Assembly: GCA_934643145.1 (NCBI GenBank)
Contig: CAKUBM010000007.1
Location: forward strand, 27,393 to 91,392
DNA: 64,000 bases
Source: an uncultured Collinsella sp.
GTDB lineage: Bacteria > Actinomycetota > Coriobacteriia > Coriobacteriales > Coriobacteriaceae
Direction of reading: 5' to 3'
How positions within the stretch are numbered: position 1 is the first letter of the stretch; the number at the start of each line of letters is the position of its first letter. A program made the position numbers and the translations under genes. Shown here one piece after another: positions 21,012-30,352 of the stretch. Below the pieces are notes generated by a model, which was not told the origin of the DNA, did no database searches, and worked only from the letters and a program-made list of their open reading frames with translations.

Positions 21012-23339
21012 ATGGCGGATTCTCAGATCCATGTCGCGCTGGCGGGTAACCCCAACTGCGGCAAGACCACGCTTTTCAACCTGATCACCGGCGCCAACGG
21101 CTACGTTGGCAACTGGCCGGGCGTCACGGTTGAGAAAAAGGAAGCCAAGCTCCTGAGCGACAAGAGCGTCACGATTACGGACCTCCCCGGCATCTACTCG
21201 CTTTCCCCCTACAGCCCCGAGGAGCAGTGCTCGCGCGACTACCTCATGAGCGGCGAGCCCGATGTCGTTGTCCAGGTGGTCGATGCCACCAACCTCGAGC
21301 GCAACCTGTACCTGGCGCTTCAGGTTATCGAGACCGGCCTGCCCGTGGTCGTTGCCCTCAACATGGCCGACCTGGTCGAGAAGAACGGCGACAAGATTGA
21401 CACGGACAAGCTTTCCAAGAAGCTCGGTTGTCCGGTCATGATGATCTCGGCCCTTAAGAACAAGGGCATCAAGGAGCTGTTCGAGCAGGTCAAGAAGTCC
21501 GCTGCTTCCAAGGGCCAGGTGCCGGAGCACAAGTTCGACTCTTCCATCGAGGACGTTCTGGACCACATCGAGAACAACCTGCCGGCGAGCGTCCCCGCCA
21601 ACAAGCGCCGCTACTACGCCGTCAAGCTGTTCGAGCGCGATGCGGACGCCTGCAAGCTCATCAACCTTACCAAGGAGAAGGCTGCTCGCGTGGAGCAGCT
21701 GGTCGCCCAGTGTGAGCAGGACTGCGACGACGACGCCGAGTCCATCATCACCGGCGAGCGCTACGGCGTCATCGCCCATATCATCGACGAGTGCATGACC
21801 AAGGCTCCTGCCAAGATGAGCACCTCCGAGAAGATCGACCGCGTGGTTACCAACCGTATCCTGGGCCTGCCGATCTTTGTGGTCATCATGTTCTGCGTGT
21901 ACTACATTGCCGTCTCCACCCTGGGCGGCACGGTGACCGACTTCACCAACGACCAGCTCTTCGGTACCGATGGCTGGTACGTGCTCGGTCAGGGTCGCGA
22001 TGCCTACGACGAGGCGGTCGAGGCCGCGGGCGACGACGCCGATTCAGTCGATCCGGCGCAGTATGGCCCCTATGTCCCCGGTATTACCACCATGGTGCAC
22101 GATGCCCTCGTGGCGGGCGGCACCGAGGACGGCGGCCTGGTCGACTCGCTCGTCTGTGACGGTATCGTCGGCGGCCTGGGTGCCATCTTCGGCTTCGTGC
22201 CGCAGATGTTCCTGCTCTTTGTGATGCTGTCCTTCCTGGAGGACTGCGGCTACATGGCCCGCGTCGCCTTCATCATGGACCGCGTGTTCCGCCGCTTTGG
22301 CCTGTCCGGTAAGTCCTTCATCCCCATGCTCGTGTCCTCGGGCTGCGGCGTCCCCGGTGTCATGGCCACCAAGACCATCGAGAACGAGAAGGACCGCCGC
22401 ATGACGGTCATGACCACCACGTTCATCCCCTGTGGCGCTAAGCTGCCGATCATCGCCCTGCTTATGGGTTCCATCATCGGCGACTCTTCCACCACCGCTG
22501 CGTGGATCAGCCCGCTCTTCTACTTCCTGGGCGTCTTTGCCGTCATCGGTTCGGGCCTGATGCTCAAGAAGACCAAGCTCTTTGCCGGCCGCCCCACGCC
22601 GTTTGTCATGGAGCTGCCTGCCTACCATTTCCCGGCGATCCGTTCTTGGGCGCTGCATGTGTGGGAGCGTTGCTGGGCCTTTATCAAGAAGGCCGGCACG
22701 GTTATCTTCGCCTCTACCGTCGTGGTTTGGTTCCTGTCCAACTTCGGCAGCTACAACGGCGCCTTTGGCTTCCTGCCTGCCATGGAGGGTATCCCCGAGG
22801 AGTTTATGGACTACTCCGTGCTCGCCATGCTCGGCAACCTGGTCGCTTGGATCTTCGCGCCGCTCGGCTTTAGCACCTGGCAGGCAACCGCGCTGACCGT
22901 CTCGGGCCTCGTTGCCAAGGAGAACGTCGTCGCTACCGCCGGCTCGCTGTTGTCCGTTGCCGACGCCGCCGAGACCGACCCGAGCCTGTGGACCGCGTTC
23001 GCCGGCATGTTCCCGACCATGGGCGCCTGCGTGGCCTTTGGCGCCTTCAACTTGCTGTGCGCTCCGTGCTTCGCCGCTATGGGCACCATCCGTAACCAGA
23101 TGGACTCCGGCAAGTGGACTGCAATCGCTATTGGCTACGAGTGCGCCTTCGCTTGGGTGATCGGTCTGTTCATCAACCAGTTCTATAACCTGCTTGTTCT
23201 GGGTCAGTTTGGTATCTGGACGGTTGTCGCTATCGTGCTGCTGGTTGCGATGCTCTTCCAGATCTTCCGTCCCATGCCCAAGCATGCCTGGACCGATGAG
23301 GACGAGACCAACACTGCTTCCGCCGCAGTTTCCGCTTAA
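21012..23339 (+). CDS. feoB: Ferrous iron transporter FeoB
   Basis: Imports Fe(II). 775 aa: N-terminal G domain (GNPNCGKTTLFN G1, DLPGIYSLSP G3, NMAD G4), a GDI-like helical domain (about 170-270), then membrane Gate domains, including the signature CGVPGVMATKTI and the conserved cysteines LLCAPCFAAMGT. RBS GGAAGAAGG lies before ATG 21012. Together with two FeoA proteins and the Cys-rich partner this is a complete Feo system. A region after the first membrane segment (about 315-375) is an acidic extracytoplasmic insert. Confidence 0.97.
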   Translation: MADSQIHVALAGNPNCGKTTLFNLITGANGYVGNWPGVTVEKKEAKLLSDKSVTITDLPGIYSLSPYSPEEQCSRDYLMSGEPDVVVQVVDATNLERNLYLALQVIETGLPVVVALNMADLVEKNGDKIDTDKLSKKLGCPVMMISALKNKGIKELFEQVKKSAASKGQVPEHKFDSSIEDVLDHIENNLPASVPANKRRYYAVKLFERDADACKLINLTKEKAARVEQLVAQCEQDCDDDAESIITGERYGVIAHIIDECMTKAPAKMSTSEKIDRVVTNRILGLPIFVVIMFCVYYIAVSTLGGTVTDFTNDQLFGTDGWYVLGQGRDAYDEAVEAAGDDADSVDPAQYGPYVPGITTMVHDALVAGGTEDGGLVDSLVCDGIVGGLGAIFGFVPQMFLLFVMLSFLEDCGYMARVAFIMDRVFRRFGLSGKSFIPMLVSSGCGVPGVMATKTIENEKDRRMTVMTTTFIPCGAKLPIIALLMGSIIGDSSTTAAWISPLFYFLGVFAVIGSGLMLKKTKLFAGRPTPFVMELPAYHFPAIRSWALHVWERCWAFIKKAGTVIFASTVVVWFLSNFGSYNGAFGFLPAMEGIPEEFMDYSVLAMLGNLVAWIFAPLGFSTWQATALTVSGLVAKENVVATAGSLLSVADAAETDPSLWTAFAGMFPTMGACVAFGAFNLLCAPCFAAMGTIRNQMDSGKWTAIAIGYECAFAWVIGLFINQFYNLLVLGQFGIWTVVAIVLLVAMLFQIFRPMPKHAWTDEDETNTASAAVSA

Positions 23340-23366
23340 GTCCGAATAAGGATCAACCCCTTTCCG

Positions 23367-23402
23367 AAAGCCCGGGTGTCCCAGCGACACTCGGGCTTTT
23401 TG
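23367..23402 (+). terminator. Intrinsic terminator of feoB
   Basis: AAAGCCCGGGTGTC pairs with GACACTCGGGCTTT (one G-U) over a 5-base loop, then TTGG. Confidence 0.88.
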
Positions 23403-23514
23403 GTAGGGGAGATGTGGCGTTTCCGCAGATAAAACCGACCAAAATAAACCTGTCTCTTTTTGGCAGGCGGAGGATGGTGTAAAGTAAGTGATGGTTAACT
23501 AGAGGAGGCTTGCT

Positions 23515-23715
23515 ATGGCACCTATCGATATTGTTGTACTGGCTGTTATCGGTATTGCGTTTGTCGCCGTGTGCGTGCGCGTCTACCGCAAGGGCACCTG
23601 CGCCGACTGCGCTCAGGGTGGCGTTTGCACGGGGCATTGCTCCAACAAAAAGACGTGCGCCGCGCTTAAGGGCGTGGACAAAATCGCCGAAGACTTGGGC
23701 CGCGGCATCAAATAA
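23515..23715 (+). CDS. FeoB-associated Cys-rich membrane protein
   Basis: 66 aa: one N-terminal membrane segment (IDIVVLAVIGIAFVAVCVRV) followed by a cytoplasmic Cys cluster (CADCAQGGVCTGHCSNKKTC, six Cys). This is the pattern of the small FeoB-associated family, thought to assist FeoB. RBS AGAGGAGG precedes the ATG. It is separated from feoB by a terminator, so it has its own promoter or needs read-through. Confidence 0.88.
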   Translation: MAPIDIVVLAVIGIAFVAVCVRVYRKGTCADCAQGGVCTGHCSNKKTCAALKGVDKIAEDLGRGIK

Positions 23716-23730
23716 AGGTCCAGGCACCCA

Positions 23731-23764
23731 AGCGCCTCGCGAGCATCCGTTCGCGGGGCGCTTT
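23731..23764 (+). terminator. Hairpin after the Cys-rich protein gene
   Basis: AGCGCCTCGCGA pairs with TCGCGGGGCGCT (mismatches in the middle), followed by a short TTTA. Confidence 0.5.
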
Positions 23765-23860
23765 ACACATTTGGGGGAGAGCGCGGCGAGTTGAAGAGTG
23801 ATTTTGGGGTATCGTTACCTGTACTGTTAATAGGCAACTTATCTCTAACGGAGTAACCCC

Positions 23861-24940
23861 ATGAGCGCTCGCGTAACCATGAAGGACATAGCCGCCGAGC
23901 TTGGCGTTTCCATCAATACCGTGCACAAGGCCCTGACGGGTAAGGCCGGCGTGAGCGAATCCGTGCGTGCCAAGGTGAATGCTAAGGCCGAGGCCATGGG
24001 TTACCATCGCAATACGAGTGCCTCGAGCCTGCGCCGCAAGGATATCAACCTGGTGTTTTGCCTGCCCCGCGCATCGCGCGAGGGGGCGTACTTTTTCCGT
24101 TACCTTTGGGAAGGCTGCAACCGCTTTGAGCAGGAGGTCATCGATCAGGGCATTACGGTTGAGCGCGTAGAATTTGGCGTGGGCGGCTACGCCGATGCGC
24201 TCGAGCAGATTGATGAGCGTCTGCAGGTAGGCGAGAAGATTGACGGCCTGCTTGCCTATGTTCCGGGCGATGACCGCGCAACCGAGCTTTTGAGGCAGAT
24301 TGCCGAGGCGGGTGTGGCGATTGAGCTCGTCGACGGCGACCGACCGCACCTCGATCGCCTGGGTGCCAGTCTGGCGGACTATTCCGCGGCGGGCAGTCTT
24401 ATGGCAGAGCAGGCGGCTAACCTGGTCCACGCTTCTGGGGCTGACGCCCGCGTGCTCCTGTTGGCGGGCGACCCCTATACCGATTCACACTACCTGACCG
24501 CCCGCGCCTTTCATAATTACCTGCGCGAACACGATATTCCATGGCAAGTTGAGGACCTTGCCGGCGCCCATGCGCAAGTCAAACAGCTCGAGCGGGAGCT
24601 TGAGCAGCGCTTGAGTGCGCCGGATGCTCCCGAGCTCATCTGTAGCGTTTTTGCCGTTGGTTCCGAAGTGGTTGCTGACGCGCTTGTTTCGAGCGGCAAG
24701 GCCGGCAAGGTCATGGTGATCGGCAACGACCTGTTCCCCGAGAGCGCCCTGGCCTTACGCCGCGGCATTTTTACCAATATCGTCTATAAGGACCCGGTGA
24801 GCTTGGCCTACCGTGGTGCCAAGACCTTGGGCGAGTATCTGCTGTGGGGTAAAACTCCGGCGGAGCCCGTGCAGAAGGGTGCTGTGGAGATGGTGTTTGC
24901 CAGCAACGTCGACCGCTACTGCGAGCTTGCGGGAATTTAG
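23861..24940 (+). CDS. LacI family regulator, probable controller of the uronate regulon
   Basis: 359 aa. HTH DIAAELGVSINTVHKALTG (about 10-30) followed by a sugar-binding domain of the ribose/xylose-binding type. The recognition helix reads TVHKAL where most LacI proteins have TVSRAL/V. The gene directly precedes the uxaC operon, whose promoter holds two GTGAACGTTCAC palindromes; that motif recurs at four other promoters of the island. Regulator-operator pairing is inferred from proximity. RBS ACGGAG precedes ATG 23861. Confidence 0.85.
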   Translation: MSARVTMKDIAAELGVSINTVHKALTGKAGVSESVRAKVNAKAEAMGYHRNTSASSLRRKDINLVFCLPRASREGAYFFRYLWEGCNRFEQEVIDQGITVERVEFGVGGYADALEQIDERLQVGEKIDGLLAYVPGDDRATELLRQIAEAGVAIELVDGDRPHLDRLGASLADYSAAGSLMAEQAANLVHASGADARVLLLAGDPYTDSHYLTARAFHNYLREHDIPWQVEDLAGAHAQVKQLERELEQRLSAPDAPELICSVFAVGSEVVADALVSSGKAGKVMVIGNDLFPESALALRRGIFTNIVYKDPVSLAYRGAKTLGEYLLWGKTPAEPVQKGAVEMVFASNVDRYCELAGI

Positions 24941-24964
24941 CCGTTTAGTCAGGTACCCCCTCTT

Positions 24965-25162
24965 GCGACGTGCATTTTTTGGAGTATTCAGCAATGGCGT
25001 GTCCCGAAAGAGGCTAGGACGACTGTTTTAAGTGCCCCCGATGGCGTAATTCGCCATCGGGGTCACTAATTTATGCCGATTGGGCGCAATATGAGCATCA
25101 GATAGGGCTTCGAAGACGGTGCGCGGTGCGCTCCGATGCTGAATACTCCCAAAAATGCACGG
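24965..25162. repeat. 198-bp element bounded by inverted copies of a 27-bp motif
   Basis: GTGCATTTTTTGGAGTATTC at the left and its inverted near-copy (GCTGAATACTCCCAAAAATG) at the right flank a segment containing the perfect hairpin CCCCGATGGCG...CGCCATCGGGG near 25036-25061, which could serve as terminator for the LacI gene. The same terminal motif bounds 4711-4950. The stretch 24941-25399 otherwise holds only the uxaC promoter. Confidence 0.6.
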
Positions 25163-25293
25163 CGGAACATGACCCACCTGGCCAAAGCGCTCAAGTTCGG
25201 TATTTGGGGACGCCTGCCAATTCGCAATACATACAAGTCACGGCTCCAGTAACCGTTGAACGGGCAAAATCGACCGTTCACCCCATGGTGGTT

Positions 25294-25346
25294 AGGTGAA
25301 CGTTCACCTTTTAAGTCGCAATGAATTAGTATAGTGAACGTTCACC
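25294..25346 (+). promoter_or_regulatory. uxaC promoter with two GTGAACGTTCAC operators
   Basis: AGGTGAACGTTCACCT (25294-25309) is a perfect 16-bp palindrome; a second GTGAACGTTCAC is at 25335-25346. TTCACC (25303-25308) and TAGTAT (25327-25332) with 18-base spacing make a plausible promoter, so one operator covers the -35 and the other the start region. Confidence 0.85.
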
Positions 25347-25399
25347 TAGAGGATAACGGGCGCACGGTGCACCCGCTCCGCCAACAGAGGGGTTGTTTG

Positions 25400-26827
25400 A
25401 TGAAAAACTTCATGGACGATCAGGATTTCCTGCTGAGCACCAAGACCGGCGAGGAGCTGTTCCACAACTTTGCCGAGGGCATGCCCATCGTCGACTACCA
25501 CTGCCACATCTCTCCCAAGGAGATCTGGGATGACAAGCGTTTTGAGAACATCACCGAGGTTTGGCTGGGCGGCGACCACTACAAGTGGCGCCTGATGCGT
25601 GCCAACGGCGTCGACGAGCGCTTCATCACCGGCGATGCCCCTGCTCGCGAGAAGTTCCAGAAGTGGGCCGAGACCCTGGGTCGTTGCGTGGGCAACCCCG
25701 TCTTTGAGTGGAGCCACCTGGAGCTCAAGCGTTTCTTTGGCTACGAGGGCGTCCTCAACGGCAATACCGCCCAGGAGGTCTGGGACCTCGCCAACGCTAA
25801 GCTCGCCGAGGCCAGCTTCACCTGCCGCAACTTGATCAAGCAGTCCAACGTCCGCATGATTTGCACCACCGACGACCCCGCCGACAGCTTTGAGTGGCAC
25901 AAGAAGATTGCCGCCGACGAGAGCTTCGACGTCCAGGTCGTCCCGGCCATGCGTCCCGACGCCGCCCTGCGCATCGAGCGTGGCCAGGAGTTCGCCGACT
26001 ACTGCAAGCACCTCTCCGAGGTCGCTGGCGTCGAGGTCAACGACTTCGAGGACATGAAGGCTGCTATCTCCAAGCGCTACGACGTCGCCCACGAGCTGGG
26101 CTGCCGTGCCTCCGACCACGCGCTCGACTACGTTATGTATGTCCCGGCTACCGCCGAGGAGATCGAGGCCATCTTTGCCAAGGGCCTGGCCGCCGAGCCG
26201 CTCACCGAAGATGAGGTCCTTAAGTACAAGACCGCCTTTATGCAGTTTGTCGCCGGCGAGTATGTCCGCCTGGGCTGGGCCATGCAGCTGCACTTTGGCT
26301 GCAAGCGCGACAACAACCGCGCCATGTTCGCCAAGCTGGGTCCCGATACCGGTTACGACTGCATCTCCAACTACACGCCGTCTGACCAGCTCGCCGATTT
26401 CCTCAACTCCATCCAGGAGACCTGCGGCCTGCCCAAGACCATCCTGTACAGCCTGAACCCCATCGATAACACCATGATCGATACCGTCATGGGCTGCTTC
26501 CAGGAGGCCCCGACTGCCGGCAAGATCCAGAACGGTTCCGCTTGGTGGTTCAACGACAACGAGGTCGGCATGCGCGAGCAGCTCACGGCCCTTGCCAACG
26601 AGGGCGTTCTGGGCAACTTTGTCGGCATGCTCACCGACTCCCGTTCCTTCCTGTCCTATCCGCGTCACGAGTACTTCCGCCGCGTGCTGTGCAGCGTGAT
26701 CGGCGAGTGGGTCGAGCAGGGCAAGTACCCCGCCGACATGGAGCTGCTGGGCACCATCGTGCGCGACATCAGCTACAACAACTCCGTCCGCTACTTCGGT
26801 TTTGACCTGGAGACCGTCGAGGCCTAA
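25400..26827 (+). CDS. uxaC: Glucuronate/galacturonate isomerase
   Basis: Isomerises D-galacturonate to D-tagaturonate (and glucuronate to fructuronate). 475 aa, normal length. N-terminal DFLLSTKTGEELFH and the metal motif VDYHCHISPKEI (HxH), then GGDHYKWRLMRANGV. I chose ATG 25400, seven bases after AGAGGGG; the frame is open 66 bases further upstream, but that region carries the second operator. First gene of uxaC-uxaB-uxaA. Confidence 0.96.
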   Translation: MKNFMDDQDFLLSTKTGEELFHNFAEGMPIVDYHCHISPKEIWDDKRFENITEVWLGGDHYKWRLMRANGVDERFITGDAPAREKFQKWAETLGRCVGNPVFEWSHLELKRFFGYEGVLNGNTAQEVWDLANAKLAEASFTCRNLIKQSNVRMICTTDDPADSFEWHKKIAADESFDVQVVPAMRPDAALRIERGQEFADYCKHLSEVAGVEVNDFEDMKAAISKRYDVAHELGCRASDHALDYVMYVPATAEEIEAIFAKGLAAEPLTEDEVLKYKTAFMQFVAGEYVRLGWAMQLHFGCKRDNNRAMFAKLGPDTGYDCISNYTPSDQLADFLNSIQETCGLPKTILYSLNPIDNTMIDTVMGCFQEAPTAGKIQNGSAWWFNDNEVGMREQLTALANEGVLGNFVGMLTDSRSFLSYPRHEYFRRVLCSVIGEWVEQGKYPADMELLGTIVRDISYNNSVRYFGFDLETVEA

Positions 26828-26923
26828 GTCCGCACCGAGCCACACCGAACCCGGGAGCGCCGTCGCCACACGCGGCGCCTCCGGCAAGCTTTCACGCTAA
26901 CAAACGCCTAAGGAGATACATAG

Positions 26924-28438
26924 ATGGAGAACATCAGCTACGAGACGCTCGAGAAGATCGGTTATAAGGGTTACGTGCTGCCCGAGGACGCCCCCGAGAA
27001 GGTCCTGCAGTTTGGCGAGGGCAACTTCCTGCGCGCTTTCGTGGACCGCTTCTTTGACATGGGCAACGAGGCTACCGGCTGGAACGGCAAGGTCGTCATG
27101 GTGCAGCCCATCAGCGGTGCCTTTGGCTTTGCCGACGGCATCAATGCCCAGGACGACCTGTACACCGTGCTGGTTCGCGGTAAGGAGAATGGCAACACGG
27201 TCGATGAGTCCCGCGTGATCAGCGCTTGCAGCCGCTGCCTCAACCCGTACCGCGAGGACGACTACCGCGCCATGATGGAGGTCGCCGTCTCCGATGACCT
27301 GGAGATCATCGTCTCCAACACCACCGAGGCCGGCATCGCCTACGACCCGTCCTGCAAGGCCGACGACATGCCGCCCGCGAGCTTCCCTGCCAAGCTTGCC
27401 CAGGTACTCCACACCCGCTGGGCTGCCGGCAAGCCGGGCGTCATCGTGCTCGCCTGCGAGCTCATCGACCACAACGGCGAGGAGCTGCTGCGCATCATGA
27501 ACCAGTACGTGAGCGACTGGGGCTGGGAGGACGAGTTCTCGCAGTGGATGGCCAACGACTGCACCATCTGCACCACGCTCGTCGACACTATCGTTCCCGG
27601 CCGTATTCGCGATCCCAAGGAGGCCGCCGCGGTTGCCGAGCGTCTGGGCTACGAGGACCCCTTCCTGGCCGTGCGCGAGCCCTTCCAGATGTGGGGCATC
27701 CAGGGTGATGAGTCGCTCAAGGAGCGTCTGCCCTTCGTGAAGGCCGGTCTGCCGGGCGTCTTTGTGACCCCCGACGTCACCCCGTACAAGAAGCGCAAGG
27801 TCCGCATCCTCAACGGTGCCCATACCGCCTTTGTCCCGGGCTCTTGGGTTGCCGGCTTTGACATCGTGCGCGACTGCATGCACGACGAGACTATCCGCGG
27901 CTTTATGAACACCATGCTCTACGACGAGGTCATCCCGACGCTTGCCGCCGATCTTGATGTCGAGGACTGCAAGGCCTTTGCCGCCGCCGTCGAGAACCGC
28001 TTCGATAACCCGTTTATCGACCACGCGCTGCTCTCCATCTGCCTCAACTCCACTGCCAAGTGGCGTGCCCGCGATCTGCCCACGCTCAAGGACTATGTTG
28101 CCGAGACCGGTAACCTGCCCAAGTGCCTGTCCACGAGCCTGGCCACGCTCATCGCGTTCTACACGCAGGAGCTCGTTGCCCGCGAGGGCGACGGCCTGCA
28201 CCTGCGTCGCGCCGACGGCACCGAGTACACCGCTCAGGACGACGCCTTCGTGCTCGATTTCTATGCCGCCCACGCCGGCGCCGACGATGCCGAGTTGGTG
28301 CACGACGTGCTCACCAACGAGCAGATGTGGGGCGAGGACCTGACGCAGATTGCCGGCCTTGAGGAGTTTGTCGTCAACGCGCTCGCCGTCGTGCGTGCCG
28401 AGGGCGTCAAGCAGGCATTCGCCAACGCCCAGGCCTAA
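26924..28438 (+). CDS. uxaB: Tagaturonate reductase (altronate oxidoreductase)
   Basis: Mannitol-dehydrogenase family, 504 aa. NAD-binding domain starts at VLQFGEGNFLRAF (about 27-40); the C-terminal catalytic domain has KVRILNGAHT with the family lysine. Length and position between uxaC and uxaA favour tagaturonate reduction to altronate over fructuronate or mannitol. RBS AAGGAG precedes the ATG. Confidence 0.93.
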   Translation: MENISYETLEKIGYKGYVLPEDAPEKVLQFGEGNFLRAFVDRFFDMGNEATGWNGKVVMVQPISGAFGFADGINAQDDLYTVLVRGKENGNTVDESRVISACSRCLNPYREDDYRAMMEVAVSDDLEIIVSNTTEAGIAYDPSCKADDMPPASFPAKLAQVLHTRWAAGKPGVIVLACELIDHNGEELLRIMNQYVSDWGWEDEFSQWMANDCTICTTLVDTIVPGRIRDPKEAAAVAERLGYEDPFLAVREPFQMWGIQGDESLKERLPFVKAGLPGVFVTPDVTPYKKRKVRILNGAHTAFVPGSWVAGFDIVRDCMHDETIRGFMNTMLYDEVIPTLAADLDVEDCKAFAAAVENRFDNPFIDHALLSICLNSTAKWRARDLPTLKDYVAETGNLPKCLSTSLATLIAFYTQELVAREGDGLHLRRADGTEYTAQDDAFVLDFYAAHAGADDAELVHDVLTNEQMWGEDLTQIAGLEEFVVNALAVVRAEGVKQAFANAQA

Positions 28439-28516
28439 ATCCTTTTGTGCGCCCGCCGGCCAACCGGTGGGCGCCACTCGATTTTTGCTCAACCTGTAGG
28501 GTTAGGACTCTTTGTA

Positions 28517-30001
28517 ATGAACACTATCCAGATCAATCCGGCCGATAACGTGATTGTTGCGCTGTCGCCGCTCGCCAAGGGTGCCGCCGCCGCGGTCCCC
28601 GGTGTGGGCGAGGTCGTGGCCGTGGAGGATATCCCGCAGGGCCACAAGATGGCCGTGCGCGCGATTGCCGCGGGGGAGGACGTCATCAAGTACGGCCTGC
28701 CCATCGGACACGTGACGAGCGACATCCAGCCCGGTCAGTGGCTCCACACGCACAATGTGAAGACCAACCTTTCGGGTGAGGTCGAGTACACCTACAACCC
28801 CACGCATCCGGTCGTGGATTCCGTTGAGCCCGAGACTTTTATGGGCTTCCGCCGCGCCGACGGCCGTGCCGCCACGCGCAACGAGCTGTGGATCATCCCC
28901 ACGGTCGGCTGTGTCAACGAGGTCGCGCGCGCCATGTGCGAGCAGGCTCAGGATTTGGTCGAGGGTTCGCTCGAGGGCGTCTATTACTTCCCACATCCCT
29001 TCGGCTGCTCGCAGACCGGTGCCGACCACGCCCAGACGCGTCGTCTGCTGGTGGCGCTCTCGCGTCACCCCAATGCCGCCGGCGTGCTGTTCCTGTCGCT
29101 CGGTTGCGAAAACTGCACGCATCAGCAGGTGCTCGACGAGCTCGGTGACTTCGATCACGAGCGCGTCCGTTTCCTCACCTGCCAGGACGTTGCCGACGAG
29201 CAAGTCGAGGGCCACAAGATCCTGGCCGAGCTTGCCGACCTCGCCAAGCAGGCCAAGCGTGAGCCCATCCCGGCTTCAGAGCTGGTCATTGGCCTTAAGT
29301 GCGGCGGCTCCGATGGCCTTTCGGGCATTACCGCCAACCCCACGATCGGTCGCGTGAGCGATATGGTCGTCGCGCGCGGCGGCACGTCGGTACTGACCGA
29401 GGTGCCTGAGATGTTTGGCGCCGAGAGCATCCTGCTCGACCGCTGCGAGAACGAGCAGGTCTTTAACGCCGCCTCCGACATGCTCAACGGCTTTAAGGAC
29501 TACTTCATCAGCCACGGTGAGGTGGTCTACGAAAACCCGAGCCCCGGCAACAAGGACGGCGGCATCACCACGCTCGAGGACAAGAGCTGCGGCTGCGTGC
29601 AAAAGGGCGGCTCCGCGCCCATCGTCGACGTGCTGCCGTACGCCGGCCAGGCCACCAAGCATGGCCTGAACATGCTGTGCGGCCCGGGCAACGATATGGT
29701 GTCGACCACGGCGCTCACCGCCGCCGGTTGCCATGTGATCCTGTTCTCGACCGGTCGCGGTACGCCGTTTGGCGCGCCGGCGCCCACCCTCAAGGTATTC
29801 ACCAATCAGCGCCTGTGCGACCACAAGGCCAACTGGATGGACTTTAACGCCGGTGTGGTGGCTACGGGCGAGCGTACGCTCGATGAGGCTGCCGAGGACT
29901 TGTTCCAGCTGGTGCTTGAGACGGCGAGCGGCAAACTTACGAGTGCCGAGCGTCGCGGCTGCCACGAGATCAGCATCTGGAAGGACGGCGTCTGCCTGTA
30001 G
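28517..30001 (+). CDS. uxaA: Altronate dehydratase
   Basis: Dehydrates D-altronate to KDG. 494 aa with the N-terminal SAF domain (about 1-95) and the C-terminal catalytic part (GFRRADGRAATRNELWIIPT, CGGSDGLSGITANP, GCENCTHQQ) that makes up full-length UxaA. ATG 28517 gives the expected N-terminus and length; the frame opens upstream at 28445 without similarity. Its RBS (GTTAGGAC) is weak, so it may depend on translation of uxaB. Confidence 0.95.
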   Translation: MNTIQINPADNVIVALSPLAKGAAAAVPGVGEVVAVEDIPQGHKMAVRAIAAGEDVIKYGLPIGHVTSDIQPGQWLHTHNVKTNLSGEVEYTYNPTHPVVDSVEPETFMGFRRADGRAATRNELWIIPTVGCVNEVARAMCEQAQDLVEGSLEGVYYFPHPFGCSQTGADHAQTRRLLVALSRHPNAAGVLFLSLGCENCTHQQVLDELGDFDHERVRFLTCQDVADEQVEGHKILAELADLAKQAKREPIPASELVIGLKCGGSDGLSGITANPTIGRVSDMVVARGGTSVLTEVPEMFGAESILLDRCENEQVFNAASDMLNGFKDYFISHGEVVYENPSPGNKDGGITTLEDKSCGCVQKGGSAPIVDVLPYAGQATKHGLNMLCGPGNDMVSTTALTAAGCHVILFSTGRGTPFGAPAPTLKVFTNQRLCDHKANWMDFNAGVVATGERTLDEAAEDLFQLVLETASGKLTSAERRGCHEISIWKDGVCL

Positions 30002-30032
30002 GGGCAAGCGCATCCGAGCATAGTTCCTATAT

Positions 30033-30070
30033 AACGGTCCCGTCGGGAGTAGTCCCGGCGGGACCGTTTT
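30033..30070 (+). terminator. Intrinsic terminator of the uxa operon
   Basis: AACGGTCCCGTCGGGA pairs with TCCCGGCGGGACCGTT (one G-G mismatch), loop of 4, then TTTT. Confidence 0.9.
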
Positions 30071-30102
30071 GCTTACGGTGTGCATGAAAAAGGAAATCAT
30101 AA

Positions 30103-30274
30103 TAAACGTTCACCTTTTTCTATTTGTCCAATATGACACCTTTACCAGCAAAAAATAGGGCCATTGGCCTCAATTGTGTCCGTTCAGCGGTAAATATCGA
30201 CCGTTCGGGGATAATATGCAAGTGAACGTTCACCTCACGTAAGGAATCGCGCATAATCTAGCTAAACGTTCACC
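30103..30274 (+). promoter_or_regulatory. Operator cluster before the GPH symporter gene
   Basis: GTGAACGTTCAC is perfect at 30222-30233, with imperfect copies TAAACGTTCACC at 30103-30114 and 30263-30274. This is the uxaC-type operator. The wide spacing (about 119 and 41 bases) would allow looping. The 30002-30352 gap holds no gene. Confidence 0.8.
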
Positions 30275-30352
30275 CTGAACGACATGCAGACAGACGTCGG
30301 TGTGGACTTCAATGTCTTGTTCAAAGACAATCGAGAAGAGAGAGGGAGCTCG

